A stretch of DNA of 64,000 nucleotides from Rodentibacter haemolyticus (GCF_015356115.1 NZ_CP063056.1:2294001-2358000); one strand, 5' to 3'; positions 41,997 to 50,996 are shown, counted from the stretch's first letter. Notes: generated by a model not told the origin, from the letters alone. Program-made: numbers and translations.

Positions 41997-44138
41997 TCAG
42001 TTTTGCCGATGTTTTTGAAAATATTCATATAGTTGCGGCAACAATTGTGCGATCAAGTTTAGTTGTTGAAACGGTATCGTAAAGGCGGATTTTTCTTTAA
42101 TTTGGGTTTCATCCCATTGAACTTCTTTTAGGCTTAATAAGATATTTTCTTGTAATTTATGAAAAACTTCTTGAGGGAGTTTTTCAATATTTTCTAGGGT
42201 ATATAAGATTTTTTTTGCTGTGGGGTAGAAGCCGGATAAAAACCGGGTGTCTTGCCGCAGTTTTGTCATACGATAGCGATAAGAACCGAGTGCCGAGATG
42301 TAGCTTAATAGAGAATAGTTCATTTTCAGTAAATCAAACCCTTCCTGCAAATAGGCCTGATATTTGTGCGGTTCGTTATTCATATTGGAAAGTGTAGAAC
42401 TAAGAGCTGCCGAATATTGATGGGCATTGCGGCGTGCAATGCGGTATTTTAAGTCATCGCTTTTACCAAATTGTAATTGGCTGATGATATGTAAAAAATA
42501 TTGGGCATCACTGTGAATAGCTTGGCGACTCACTTTATTTAATTCTAAATATTTCCAATCCGGCCATAAATAGGACACGGCAAACCAAGAGATCGCCGTG
42601 CCGATTAATGTATCCAATAAACGAGGTAACAAGGCGGTTTCTGCGCCGAACCCCATTACATCAAAACTAATTAGTACCTGTAAGGTAATGAAAAAGGTGG
42701 AGAAGCTGTAATTGTTACTGCGAAAAAAGAAAAAGAGTGTGCAGGTTAGCACGATTAGGCCTAGTTGCATTTCCAATGTCGGGTTTAAGTAAGGCAGTAG
42801 TGAACCGACTACAACACCTAAAATCGTGCCGATAATTCGTTGGCGTAATCTGGTTTTTGTGGCGGAGTAATTGGGTTGACAGACAAAAACCGCAGTAAGT
42901 AAAATCCAGTAACCGAGGTTAAATCGGAAAAATTCGACAATGGCACAGCAGACGAATACCACGATTGAAAGTCGAACCGCATGTCGGAAGAGCGGCGATT
43001 CAAAGGTAAAATGGCTGAAAATGACGGAAACGATATTTTTTAAGCCGGTAATTTGTTCCGTGTGAATGCGGGCGTTTTGTTTATTTTCTGTAGTTTCTTG
43101 TTCTAACTGGCGTAACTGATAGTCAATGTTTTGTAGATTATCCAATAGCGTTTGGATAACTAATAACTGTTCGCTATGTTCCGTATGTTGATGGCTGTAA
43201 AGCTCGAAAGATTGCATTGTTCCGATTAATGCTTTTTCTACCCGAGTATTATAACGATAAGATCTGTTCTCACGCAGGCTTGCGGCAATTTCATGGCAAG
43301 CCTGGGCTTGTAATTCCAGTAATCGTTGAATACGGAAAATTAAATCCGTATTTTTGAGTTGTTCGGCGATTTGTTTGTAATCAAAATGGGTGGAATTTGT
43401 GCGTTCGTGAATTTCTTGTGCGGTGAAATAATAACGAATCATTCGCTTGGTGCGGGTATGGCGATGTTGCCCGCGGATACGATAGAAAAGTGTGGTTCTG
43501 GCAAGATTAAAAGCATTGACGACATTGGCGTTTTTCATCGCAAAATTAAGGTGCTTTTTCTCAATTTCATCGACTTCATCAGGATCAAAAAATTCAGATT
43601 TTGCATCCAGATATTCTCCTAAAGCGCAAAACGCCTTAGCAACGCTTTCTTGTACGGGACGGTTCGGAAAAAACAAGTACACAACCAGCGTAACGATGCT
43701 GTAAAGCGTGGTGCCGATGATAATCAGCAGTGGGTTGATATACCAGTTTTGCACGACATCCGAGGAATAAGTCAGAGTAGTATAGACCGCAATCACCAAT
43801 GTTCCGAAAGCAATGGTTCGATAGCGTTCGCCGATAGCACCGATCATCGTAAAAACAAAGGTGCCGATTGTCATCAAGATTAGGTAAGGCAGGGCGTTAC
43901 CCATGTTTAATTGAACGATGATTGCAGAAAACGTGAAGGCGATAAGGGTGTAGAAAATGTTTTTCAGTCTACCGGTAAGGCGGTTATCCAAATCGACTAA
44001 ACCACCGGCAATAATCCCCAATATCAAGGGCATAGACTGGGTAGAAATATCAAAGAACCAAATGCCAAGTGCGGCAATATTTACGGAAATGAAAATAGGA
44101 ATCGCCGCAATGACTTTTGCATTGAGCCAATGGTTCAT
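41997..44138 (-). CDS. yccS: FUSC-family inner-membrane protein, YccS/YhfK-like
   Basis: Large membrane protein of 713 residues with the FUSC/aromatic-acid-exporter-like architecture. Two blocks of about six helices (residues ~10-150 and ~390-520) are separated by a helical cytoplasmic part, and a soluble C-terminal domain follows. GLVDLDNRLTGRLKN after the first helices and VCQPNYSATKTRLRQRIIGT in the second block are typical of YccS. Function is poorly known for the family; efflux has been suggested. yccT-like and acylphosphatase genes nearby echo the E. coli ycc region. Confidence 0.88.
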   Translation of the reverse strand: MNHWLNAKVIAAIPIFISVNIAALGIWFFDISTQSMPLILGIIAGGLVDLDNRLTGRLKNIFYTLIAFTFSAIIVQLNMGNALPYLILMTIGTFVFTMIGAIGERYRTIAFGTLVIAVYTTLTYSSDVVQNWYINPLLIIIGTTLYSIVTLVVYLFFPNRPVQESVAKAFCALGEYLDAKSEFFDPDEVDEIEKKHLNFAMKNANVVNAFNLARTTLFYRIRGQHRHTRTKRMIRYYFTAQEIHERTNSTHFDYKQIAEQLKNTDLIFRIQRLLELQAQACHEIAASLRENRSYRYNTRVEKALIGTMQSFELYSHQHTEHSEQLLVIQTLLDNLQNIDYQLRQLEQETTENKQNARIHTEQITGLKNIVSVIFSHFTFESPLFRHAVRLSIVVFVCCAIVEFFRFNLGYWILLTAVFVCQPNYSATKTRLRQRIIGTILGVVVGSLLPYLNPTLEMQLGLIVLTCTLFFFFRSNNYSFSTFFITLQVLISFDVMGFGAETALLPRLLDTLIGTAISWFAVSYLWPDWKYLELNKVSRQAIHSDAQYFLHIISQLQFGKSDDLKYRIARRNAHQYSAALSSTLSNMNNEPHKYQAYLQEGFDLLKMNYSLLSYISALGSYRYRMTKLRQDTRFLSGFYPTAKKILYTLENIEKLPQEVFHKLQENILLSLKEVQWDETQIKEKSAFTIPFQQLNLIAQLLPQLYEYFQKHRQN

Positions 44139-44173
44139 TTGATTATCCTCTTTATTTTCTATTGATTAATATA

Positions 44174-44200
44174 AAAAGTGAGCCTTATAAGCTCACTTTT
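44174..44200 (-). terminator. Hairpin terminator upstream of yccS
   Basis: AAAAGTGAGC / GCTCACTTTT 10-bp stem, loop CTTATAA, with T-rich sequence after it on the minus strand. It would stop transcription coming from the DUF2057 gene. Confidence 0.8.
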
Positions 44201-44233
44201 CATCTTAAAGTGCGGTCATTATAGCGAATTAAA

Positions 44234-44382
44234 CGGTATTACGTATCAGTTGCACAAAAAGAATTTCATTACGTCGGTAGGAGCGTATTGCATTACATAC
44301 GCCCTGATAAGCCCTCTTATGAAATTGGGCGTATGTAATATGCCCTTACAATCCATTTTGTGTAACTAGTACATAATACCGG
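44234..44382. repeat. MITE-like element with GGGCGTATGTAATACGCC-type core
   Basis: Ends CGGTATTACGTATCAGTTGC and GTAACTAGTACATAATACCG. The core is bounded by GTAGGAGCGTATTGCATTAC and GGGCGTATGTAATATGCCC-TTAC, a third core type with the same GTAG...TTAC paired-palindrome plan. It touches the second small repeat at 44381. Confidence 0.85.
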
Positions 44383-44469
44383 AATTAAATTTAAAAATGT
44401 CTACTACATTGCTGCGCCTCGCCGTACTGTCTTCGGCTTGCGGCTTTGTATCCATTTTAATTTAATTCC
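44381..44469. repeat. Small inverted-end repeat, copy 2 (inverted relative to 532-637)
   Basis: GGAATTAAATTTAAAAATG at one end and TTTTAATTTAATTCC at the other. The interior (GCTGCGCCTCGCCGTACTG, CTTCGGCTTGCGGCTTTG) is the reverse complement of the copy after fhuB, shorter by about 10 bases (one AAATAGTAC missing). It lies directly after the 3' end of the DUF2057 gene. Confidence 0.85.
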
Positions 44470-44473
44470 CTAA

Positions 44474-45145
44474 TTATTTATGGGATTTTGCCCAATTCAA
44501 GAAACGGGTTTGAGTCTCTTTGTCCGCTTGTTGGAACCAATACTGTAATTGTTGTTCCGCCACGTTTTGACCTTGAACCACCACTTTTCCTTTGGTTGCT
44601 TTGCCGTTTGCCGCCGGTACCGTTGCCATCATTGGGGCGGCAGGCATTGCTGTGGCGGCAAATGAAGATACTGCGGCTTTCGCACCGGAAGCATTGTAAC
44701 CTGCCAAATCACTGACTACGTTAGCAGATGGGAATAAACCCTCTTGTTTTAAAATATCGATTTTAGCCGGAATTTCTTGTCCGGAGGTCGTTTTTACTGT
44801 GATAACAGGGGCTAAATTGAATTTTTCAGCTTCCCTTTTACTGCGAATACTTGGTGCGGAAATGACCAAATCTTCAGCGCTACCTTGGAACGTTACGATA
44901 ATTGGATTGGATTCGAATAAAGACTGGCTTGAACCACCACCGACAATTTCATTCACGCGAACGACAACTTGGTGGGTATTTGTGTCATTTACATTGAATG
45001 AACGGGTTTCTTTTAAAAGGGATTTACTTGCTTTTTGTCCATCAATGGCTAAAAAATCCATATTTGATGAGGTGGAAACCATACCGGCAAGACTTGCCGT
45101 ACTTGCAAATAATGTTGCGATAGCTAGGACAGGTAATTTCATCAT
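44474..45145 (-). CDS. DUF2057 (UPF0319, YccT-like) exported protein
   Basis: 223-residue exported protein with signal peptide MKLPVLAIATLFASTASLAG. The mature part (MDFLAIDGQKASKSLL ... HQVVVRVNEIVGGG ... PIIVTFQG) is the DUF2057 pattern of E. coli YccT, whose homologue has been tied to curli inhibition. The C-terminal part ends with a short helix (AEQQLQYWFQQADKETQTRF) common to Pasteurellaceae members. An Ala/Pro-rich low-complexity linker lies at ~160-185. Role here unknown. A second in-frame ATG at residue 2 may be the true start. Confidence 0.85.
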   Translation of the reverse strand: MMKLPVLAIATLFASTASLAGMVSTSSNMDFLAIDGQKASKSLLKETRSFNVNDTNTHQVVVRVNEIVGGGSSQSLFESNPIIVTFQGSAEDLVISAPSIRSKREAEKFNLAPVITVKTTSGQEIPAKIDILKQEGLFPSANVVSDLAGYNASGAKAAVSSFAATAMPAAPMMATVPAANGKATKGKVVVQGQNVAEQQLQYWFQQADKETQTRFLNWAKSHK

Positions 45146-45495
45146 TACTCCTTTTCTGTTTGTAAATGAAATTGTCGCCTATGCTATGCTAATTTCCACA
45201 AAATGAAAATAGGCAAGTGCGGTTAAAAATGAAAAAGTTTTTCATCGCATTTTATAGTTAGTAGGGTTTTCTATTCTTCTTACTTGGGTTCTAGATAACT
45301 AAAATAGTAAGGTAAGAAAAGCAGGTATAAATAAAGTCATTAATTGTATTTTTGCAGGAACGGCTGAGGGATTAAATCACACAGTAAGCCATTGTTAAAA
45401 ATTAAGTTTTAAAACAACAAGTTTATGGCGAACTAGGGTAGTTATCCGAGGTAAATTTAATTTTTAAATCATTGTTAATTTTTTGTTTAATTTAT
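45146..45495. other. Intergenic region upstream of pxpB with no gene found
   Basis: About 350 AT-rich bases between the divergent DUF2057 and pxpB genes. It contains one uptake signal (AAGTGCGGT near 45216), a small hairpin ATGAAAAAGTTTTTCAT right after it, and a loose inverted pair CTTCTTACTT/AAGGTAAGAAAAG (about 45274-45321). I see no ORF with a ribosome-binding site. A regulator site for the pxp operon could be here. Confidence 0.5.
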
Positions 45496-45524
45496 TTGAC
45501 AATGCATAGGCAAAGCGTTAAAAC
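45496..45524 (+). promoter_or_regulatory. Predicted sigma-70 promoter of pxpBCA
   Basis: TTGACA (45496-45501), 17-base spacer, TAAAAC (45519-45524), 32 bases ahead of the pxpB ATG, with AAGGGGGG as ribosome-binding site. Confidence 0.6.
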
Positions 45525-45556
45525 AGTGAGATGCTTTCTTTCATTAAGGGGGGCTT

Positions 45557-46204
45557 ATGCTAACCATATCTTATACCAGCGAATTTTCATTGCTATGTGC
45601 TTTATCGCCACCTGCGACGTTGTCAAACCAACAGCGGCTATGGCAATTTGCAAAATGGGTCGAGGATTTGCCGAACGTGCAAGAAACAGTGGTGGGAATG
45701 AATAATCTAACACTATTTTTTTCCTCATCACCTGATACGACCATCATCAAAACCTTGCTTGAGCAATGGGAAACCCTACAATATCAATCCTTTCAAGAAA
45801 TCGGACGACTGATTGAAATCCCCGTGCATTATGGTGGTGAAGTCGGGTTGGATTTAGCCGCTGTGGCTCAATTTCATCGCTGTTCTCCTCAAGAAATTAT
45901 CCGCCGTCATACCGAACCCACCTACACTGTTTTTATGATCGGCTTTCAACCCGGTTTTCCTTATTTAGGCGGTTTGCCTCAACACTTACATACTCCTCGA
46001 CACACTAAACCTCGTGCCAAAGTGCCTGCCGGTGCAGTGGGTATCGGGGGAGAACAAACGGGTATTTATCCTTTTAGTTCTCCCGGTGGTTGGCAGCTTA
46101 TAGGGCAAACCTCAATTCCTCTATTTGATGCGAACAAGGTACCGCCTGTATTGTTACAAGCGGGTGATAAAGTGAAATTTTTTGCAGAGCGTATCGAATT
46201 ATGA
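45557..46204 (+). CDS. pxpB: 5-oxoprolinase subunit PxpB (KipI family)
   Basis: Subunit of the prokaryotic ATP-dependent 5-oxoprolinase, which recycles pyroglutamate to glutamate. 215 residues with the KipI core: IEIPVHYGGEVGLDLAAVA, FMIGFQPGFPYLGGLPQ and VPAGAVGIGGEQTGIYPFSSPGGW (split across the cyclophilin-like fold). It shares four bases with pxpC (ATGA overlap). The B-C-A order plus an NRAMP-like transporter resembles the B. subtilis ycsFG-kip cluster. Confidence 0.94.
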   Translation: MLTISYTSEFSLLCALSPPATLSNQQRLWQFAKWVEDLPNVQETVVGMNNLTLFFSSSPDTTIIKTLLEQWETLQYQSFQEIGRLIEIPVHYGGEVGLDLAAVAQFHRCSPQEIIRRHTEPTYTVFMIGFQPGFPYLGGLPQHLHTPRHTKPRAKVPAGAVGIGGEQTGIYPFSSPGGWQLIGQTSIPLFDANKVPPVLLQAGDKVKFFAERIEL

Positions 46205-47130
46205 TGTACATTCAATCTATTCAAGCCTTTGCCCATATTCAAGATTTAGGGCGTCTAGGTTATCGTGGACAAGGTATCGGACAGGCAGGTGCAATGGATA
46301 AATTAGCGCTAAAAGCCGGCAATTTATTGCTACAAAATTCTCCCGAATGCTCTGCAATTGAATTTTCAATGGGCGGTTTCACAATAACTTTTGATTGTGC
46401 CACGCCATTTTGTTTAACCGGGGCGTTATGTGAAGCAAGCTTAGACGATCAACCGATTTTCCCTTATTGGCGATACACTGCGAAGGCTCGCCAAACATTA
46501 CATATTAAGCGAATTACCACAGGTAACTACGCTTATTTATGCGTGGCGGGTGGGGTAAAGGTTTCCCTATTTTTGAACTCTGCCAGTACCGATTTAAACG
46601 CGAAGTTCGGTGGGTTTTACGGACGTTTATTGAAAAAAGGCGATCATTTAGCCACAGGAACGCGTGATACTTACCTTTCTCCGTTAGGTATTGAACCTAT
46701 CAATTTTTGTTCGCAAATTCATGCTTTAGTCTCTAGTGAATATGAAGCCTTTGAAGAATCTAGCCGACAGGCTTTCTGGCAACAGGATTGGACAATTAAA
46801 ACGCCGAGTGGGCGAATGGGCTATCGCCTGCAAGGAGAAGCCTTGCGGCTACGTTCAACTTTAGAAATGCTTTCGCACGCCGTACCGATGGGAACAGTAC
46901 AAGTCCCGCCTGATGGGCAACCTATCGTATTAATGGCAGATGCCCAAACCACTGGGGGATACCCGAAAATCGCTTGTGTGATACAAGCGGATTTAGGAAG
47001 ATTAGCACAACAAGCGATCGGCTCCTACGTGCGTTTTACCCAAGTAGATCGCCAAACTGCACTGAGATTACACCAACAAGATGAGCGGTATTTAGACAAC
47101 ATTAGGAGAAAAGCAAATGCAACAAGTTGA
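46201..47130 (+). CDS. pxpC: 5-oxoprolinase subunit PxpC (KipA family)
   Basis: Partner of PxpB, 309 residues. The opening AFAHIQDLGRLGYRGQGIGQ and AMDKLALKAGNLLLQNSPEC are the KipA signature, and PSGRMGYRLQGEAL and MADAQTTGGYPKIACV follow in the second half. With PxpB it forms the ATP-dependent lyase part, working on 5-oxoproline activated with PxpA. It overlaps pxpA by 14 bases. Confidence 0.94.
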   Translation: MMYIQSIQAFAHIQDLGRLGYRGQGIGQAGAMDKLALKAGNLLLQNSPECSAIEFSMGGFTITFDCATPFCLTGALCEASLDDQPIFPYWRYTAKARQTLHIKRITTGNYAYLCVAGGVKVSLFLNSASTDLNAKFGGFYGRLLKKGDHLATGTRDTYLSPLGIEPINFCSQIHALVSSEYEAFEESSRQAFWQQDWTIKTPSGRMGYRLQGEALRLRSTLEMLSHAVPMGTVQVPPDGQPIVLMADAQTTGGYPKIACVIQADLGRLAQQAIGSYVRFTQVDRQTALRLHQQDERYLDNIRRKANATS

Positions 47131-47866
47131 TTTAAATGTAGATTTAGCCGAGGGCTGTGCCAATGATGAAGTGTTATTGCAATTAGTTAGCTCCGCAAAT
47201 GTAGCTTGTGGTTTACACGCCGGCGATTATATGGAAATGTATAAGGCAATTCGTTGGGCGAAAGTCAATCAGGTTGCCGTTGGGGCTCACCCCGGTTTTC
47301 CTGACCGAGCCAATTTCGGACGAACAGAAATGCGGCTTGCCTCCGATGATTTGCAAGCTTGTTTGCGTTACCAGCTTGGGGCAATCAAAGCCTTATGTGA
47401 TGCCGAGGGCGTAAAATTGGCTTATGTAAAACCACACGGTGCACTATATAACCAAGCTGCAAAAGAGGCGGAGCTTGCAACCTTGATCGTTCAAACGATC
47501 AAAGCCTTCGATCCTAATTTAAAACTTATGGCGTTATCGGGTAGCTTGCCTATTCGGATCGCACAAGATCTCGGTTTAGGCACCATTTCAGAAGTCTTTG
47601 CCGACCGCCGTTATTTAGCAAACGGCGCACTCGTACCCCGTTCACGCCCTGATGCATTAGTCAAAGATGAAGATGAAGATGAAGCGATCCGTCAAGTTTT
47701 ACAAATGGTCAAGACCGGAACAGTACAATCCGTAGATGGGCAAATAATTTCTGTGAATGCCGAAAGTATCTGTTTACACGGCGATGGCGAACACGCAATT
47801 GAGTTTGCACGACGTATTGTGGCATCACTAGGTTCAGAAAATATTCAAATTACGGCTTGTTGCTAA
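47117..47866 (+). CDS. pxpA: 5-oxoprolinase subunit PxpA (LamB/YcsF family)
   Basis: LamB/YcsF family, 249 residues. It starts QQVDLNVDLAEGCAND, then SSANVACGLHAGDYMEM, VAVGAHPGFPDRANFGR and YVKPHGALYN, the metal-site His and Asp motifs of this TIM-barrel-like family. ICLHGDGEHA closes it. It acts with PxpB and PxpC to open the 5-oxoproline ring. AGGAGA precedes the ATG. Confidence 0.95.
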   Translation: MQQVDLNVDLAEGCANDEVLLQLVSSANVACGLHAGDYMEMYKAIRWAKVNQVAVGAHPGFPDRANFGRTEMRLASDDLQACLRYQLGAIKALCDAEGVKLAYVKPHGALYNQAAKEAELATLIVQTIKAFDPNLKLMALSGSLPIRIAQDLGLGTISEVFADRRYLANGALVPRSRPDALVKDEDEDEAIRQVLQMVKTGTVQSVDGQIISVNAESICLHGDGEHAIEFARRIVASLGSENIQITACC

Positions 47867-47875
47867 GGGGGAAAG

Positions 47876-49060
47876 ATGTCTGCTAATCGTAATGCCCTAC
47901 TCGGGGCTGCTTTTTTAATGGCAACCTCTGCCATTGGTCCGGGTTTTTTAACCCAAACGGCAACCTTTACCCAAACTTTGCTGGCAAGTTTCGGTTTTGT
48001 GATCTTACTCTCTATTTTGTTGGATATTGGGGCTCAACTGAATATTTGGCGAATTATCTCCGTTTCTGAAAAACGCGCTCAAGATGTCGCAAATGAGGTG
48101 TTGCCCGGTGCGGGTTATATACTGGCGGTACTGATTGTAATGGGCGGATTAGCATTTAATATTGGTAACGTGGGCGGCGCCGGTTTAGGGTTGAATATTT
48201 TAATTGGGGTTTCGCCTGAGGTGGGCGCTTTGATCAGTGGAGCAATTGCTATCGGCATTTTTATTTTCAAAGAGGCGGGCAAAGCGATGGATCGATTTGC
48301 TCAAATAATGGGCTTTATTATGATTGCGTTAACCCTGTATGTTGCTTTTAAAGCCGAACCTCCCCTTGCTGAAGCGGTTTATCGCACTTTTTTACCTGAA
48401 AAATTAGATGTGATTGCTATTGTAACCCTCGTGGGTGGTACGGTAGGCGGTTACATTACCTTTGCAGGAGCGCATCGTTTACTCGATGCAGGAATTAAAG
48501 GAAAATCCGCCCTCAAAGAAGTTAGTAAAAGTTCTATTTCAGCCATTTTAATAGCCTCTATTATGCGTGTTGTGCTGTTTCTTGCTGTGTTGGGTGTTGT
48601 CGCACAAGGGGTAAAACTCGATCCGACCAATCCTGCGGCAACCGCATTCTCCTTTGTCGCCGGTAATATCGGACTAATGATTTTCGGCGTGGTTATTTGG
48701 GCTGCCTCTATTACTTCGGTAATTGGCGCAGCCTATACCTCCGTTTCCTTTATCAGCAGTTTCTCGCCAAAAATAGAACAACATAAAAACCGCTGGATTG
48801 TGATTTTTATTGCGATTTCCACGGTCGTTCTCGCCACCATCGGTCGCCCGGCACAAGTATTGGTGTTCGTCGGTGCACTCAATGGCTTTATTTTACCGAT
48901 TTCGCTAGGTTTAATCTTAATTGCAGCTTACAAGAAATCAATTGTTAAAGATTACAAACACCCCGTTTCATTAGCTATTTGTGGCTGGATCGTAGCGATT
49001 TTAATGGCGATATTAAGTACGATCACCTTCGTTAAATATCTTGGTTTGTGGTTTTCATAA
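47876..49060 (+). CDS. NRAMP-family transporter, YcsG-like
   Basis: Inner-membrane protein of 394 residues with about 11 helices. It opens with GAAFLMATSAIGPGFLTQTA, equivalent to the NRAMP TM1 GPG unwound segment, but the metal-ligand DPGN of true MntH reads IGPG here. It is therefore of the YcsG branch found with 5-oxoprolinase genes. Placed 9 bases after pxpA in the same operon, it may take up 5-oxoproline or a related substrate instead of Mn2+; that is inference. TFAGAHRLLDAG in the middle is a YcsG-like loop. Confidence 0.85.
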   Translation: MSANRNALLGAAFLMATSAIGPGFLTQTATFTQTLLASFGFVILLSILLDIGAQLNIWRIISVSEKRAQDVANEVLPGAGYILAVLIVMGGLAFNIGNVGGAGLGLNILIGVSPEVGALISGAIAIGIFIFKEAGKAMDRFAQIMGFIMIALTLYVAFKAEPPLAEAVYRTFLPEKLDVIAIVTLVGGTVGGYITFAGAHRLLDAGIKGKSALKEVSKSSISAILIASIMRVVLFLAVLGVVAQGVKLDPTNPAATAFSFVAGNIGLMIFGVVIWAASITSVIGAAYTSVSFISSFSPKIEQHKNRWIVIFIAISTVVLATIGRPAQVLVFVGALNGFILPISLGLILIAAYKKSIVKDYKHPVSLAICGWIVAILMAILSTITFVKYLGLWFS

Positions 49061-49141
49061 CAAAATAGTTTAAACATCTTCTTTTTCTTTGTTCTCCTTA
49101 TGATATAAAACGAGGAGAACAAAGAAATACAAGGGGGGAAT

Positions 49142-49408
49142 ATGGCAAAACAATTTTTTATTTACGGACGAGTGCAAGGCGTTGGATTTCGTTACTTTAC
49201 TTGGAAAGAAGCGGAAAAATTAGGAATTAAAGGTTCGGTTAGAAACCGTAATGACGGTTCCGTAGAAGTGATTGCACAGGGCGATGAGGTACAAATAAAT
49301 GCGTTGGCGCAATGGTTAAAAACAGGGCCCAAAACGGCAAAAGTGGAACGAGTGATTGTAAATGAACACGCCGAAATCACTTCGGAGGATTTTTCCGTTA
49401 TTCATTGA
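49142..49408 (+). CDS. yccX: Acylphosphatase
   Basis: Cytosolic enzyme hydrolysing acyl phosphates, 88 residues. The catalytic pair is R17 (GRVQGVGFRYFT) and N35 (SVRNRNDGSVEV). The full ferredoxin-like fold length is present. AAGGGGGG lies ahead of the ATG. It is a single gene closed by a terminator at 49440-49466. Confidence 0.96.
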   Translation: MAKQFFIYGRVQGVGFRYFTWKEAEKLGIKGSVRNRNDGSVEVIAQGDEVQINALAQWLKTGPKTAKVERVIVNEHAEITSEDFSVIH

Positions 49409-49439
49409 TATTGGGGTATTAGCGTACAAGGCTAAAAAT

Positions 49440-49466
49440 AAAGGCAATGGGATTAACATTGCCTTT
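49440..49466 (+). terminator. Terminator of the acylphosphatase gene
   Basis: AAAGGCAATG / CATTGCCTTT, 10-bp stem with a 7-base loop; a T-rich stretch follows a few bases later. Confidence 0.75.
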
Positions 49467-49504
49467 AAATCTTTTTGCAACAGCCGACTAAGGGCTTCAG
49501 TGCA

Positions 49505-49786
49505 TTATGCTACCGTTTGAGTCGCTTTAAGAATGAAATCTACCATTTCTTCCGGTTTAGAAACCAGTGGTGCCTGATTCGTATCCACTCCAATGATTGG
49601 AATACGTTTTGCCATCATTAATTGCGTTGTTGCCGGAATCACTTTATCTTGTTTAGCGATAAGATACCAAGACGGTTTTTCCTTCCACGCCGCAGATTGA
49701 AATGTTATACCGACAATTTTGGTATTTACCGGTTTTTGTATAATGCTCATTCGGGAGGTTTCTTCATCGCTTGTATTGGCAAACAT
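49505..49786 (-). pseudogene. C-terminal remnant of an alpha/beta hydrolase
   Basis: A 93-codon frame matches only the last third of esterase-like alpha/beta hydrolases (~230 residues): SAAWKEKPSWYLIAKQDKVI (strand with the late Asp) and LVSKPEEMVDFILKA. The catalytic His, normally in a GSH motif before VSQP, is replaced by DTNQAP. The nucleophile Ser region is absent; upstream lies an uptake signal and a decayed repeat. It has no ribosome-binding site, so it is probably dead. Confidence 0.7.
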
Positions 49787-49837
49787 AAGAAATTTAAAGG
49801 GGGAAAAGTGCGGTCAAAATTCCGGTTGTTTTAAGCG

Positions 49838-49927
49838 ATTATGTCGCTTGTGAGCCGCAAAGCGACTTTGCCGTATAACCCTATACGGTTCATATAGAGT
49901 GTAAAACTTACTACATAATATCGTGAT
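49838..49927. repeat. Decayed MITE-like element
   Basis: GATTATGTCGCTTGTGAG on the left and GTAAAACTTACTACATAATATCG on the right resemble the ends of the family at 12492-12635. The ~50-base core contains the small palindrome CCGTATAACCCTATACGG. It is next to the truncated hydrolase and may mark the rearrangement. Confidence 0.5.
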
Positions 49928-49965
49928 TTTATGTAGAATATGCCGATTTTTATTGAGGAGTCATT

Positions 49966-50280
49966 ATGCGCAATCAAACCAAAATTTATCTTGAACAACT
50001 TCGGCAAACGATGCAGCGTTTAAATTTATGGCAGGCTGTGCCGCCGGCACAGGAAGCGTTTTTAAGCCAGGAACCTTTTTCGCTTGATACGATGGCGCCG
50101 GAAGAATGGTTGCAATGGGTTTTTATTCCTCGTATGCAGGCATTATTAGAAAGCGGCACACCGTTACCGAATCAAATTGCGATTTCCCCCTATATTGAAG
50201 AAGCATTGAAGGAATTTGATGAGCTTACCGCATTGCTTGCGCCTTTAGTTGCATTAGAAGAGTTATTACAAAATCAATGA
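49966..50280 (+). CDS. yqcC: YqcC family protein
   Basis: All-helical cytoplasmic protein of 104 residues, DUF446/YqcC family. Marks are LRQTMQRLNLWQAVPP near the start and PEEWLQWVFIPRMQALLESG, then LPNQIAISPYIEEAL. It overlaps truC by four bases (ATGA), the same pairing as in E. coli yqcC-truC. Molecular role unknown. GAGGAG precedes the ATG. Confidence 0.92.
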   Translation: MRNQTKIYLEQLRQTMQRLNLWQAVPPAQEAFLSQEPFSLDTMAPEEWLQWVFIPRMQALLESGTPLPNQIAISPYIEEALKEFDELTALLAPLVALEELLQNQ

Positions 50281-50993
50281 CATTAGAGATTTTATATCAA
50301 GACGAGTGGTTGGTTGCCGTGAATAAACCTGCAGGAATGTTGGTGCATCGTAGTTGGTTGGATACGCACGAAACGCAATTTGTGATGCAAACCCTGCGTG
50401 ATCAAATCGGACAACACGTTTTTCCTATTCATCGCTTAGATCGTCCGACTTCCGGCGTATTGTTATTTGCATTAAATCGTGAGACGGCGAATTTAATGTG
50501 CCGACAATTTGAGCAAAAGACGGTGAAAAAATCTTATTTGGCGATTGTTCGCGGTTATGTACAAGGAAACGGACGTATTGATTATCCGTTGAAAATTCGG
50601 TTAGATAAAATTGCGGATAAGTTTTCCGAAGAAGATAAAGTGCCGCAAGAAGCCGTCACGGATTATGAAAGTATAAAAATCGTTGAAATGCCGTATTCGG
50701 CAGGACGCTATACGACTTCGCGTTATTCTTTGCTCCGTTTGATGCCGCATACGGGGCGAAAACATCAGTTGCGCCGTCATTGTAAACATATTTTTCATCC
50801 GATTTTGGGGGATACGCAATACGGCGATTTACATCAAAACCGTGCATTAGCGGAAAATACGGGAGGCAAGCGCTTATTCTTACATGCGGAAACCTTGCGT
50901 TTTAAACATCCTATTTGGGAACGGAAAGAAATCATCATTCAGGCTCCATTAGATGAGCAATGGCAAAATTTAATGAAAATATTCGGTTGGTAA
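50277..50993 (+). CDS. truC: tRNA pseudouridine synthase C
   Basis: Modifies U65 in some tRNAs. 238 residues, RluA family without S4 domain. Catalytic D55 in HRLDRPTSG, substrate-binding YLAIVRGYV, and MPHTGRKHQLRRHCKHIFHP near the C-terminus, as in TruC. It is translationally coupled to yqcC and followed three bases later by a yoaH-like gene. Confidence 0.95.
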   Translation: MTLEILYQDEWLVAVNKPAGMLVHRSWLDTHETQFVMQTLRDQIGQHVFPIHRLDRPTSGVLLFALNRETANLMCRQFEQKTVKKSYLAIVRGYVQGNGRIDYPLKIRLDKIADKFSEEDKVPQEAVTDYESIKIVEMPYSAGRYTTSRYSLLRLMPHTGRKHQLRRHCKHIFHPILGDTQYGDLHQNRALAENTGGKRLFLHAETLRFKHPIWERKEIIIQAPLDEQWQNLMKIFGW

Positions 50994-50996
50994 ATT

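Noticed and set aside
43359..43883. Plus-strand frames within yccS
   Set aside because: Shadows of a 713-residue membrane protein with consistent family features.
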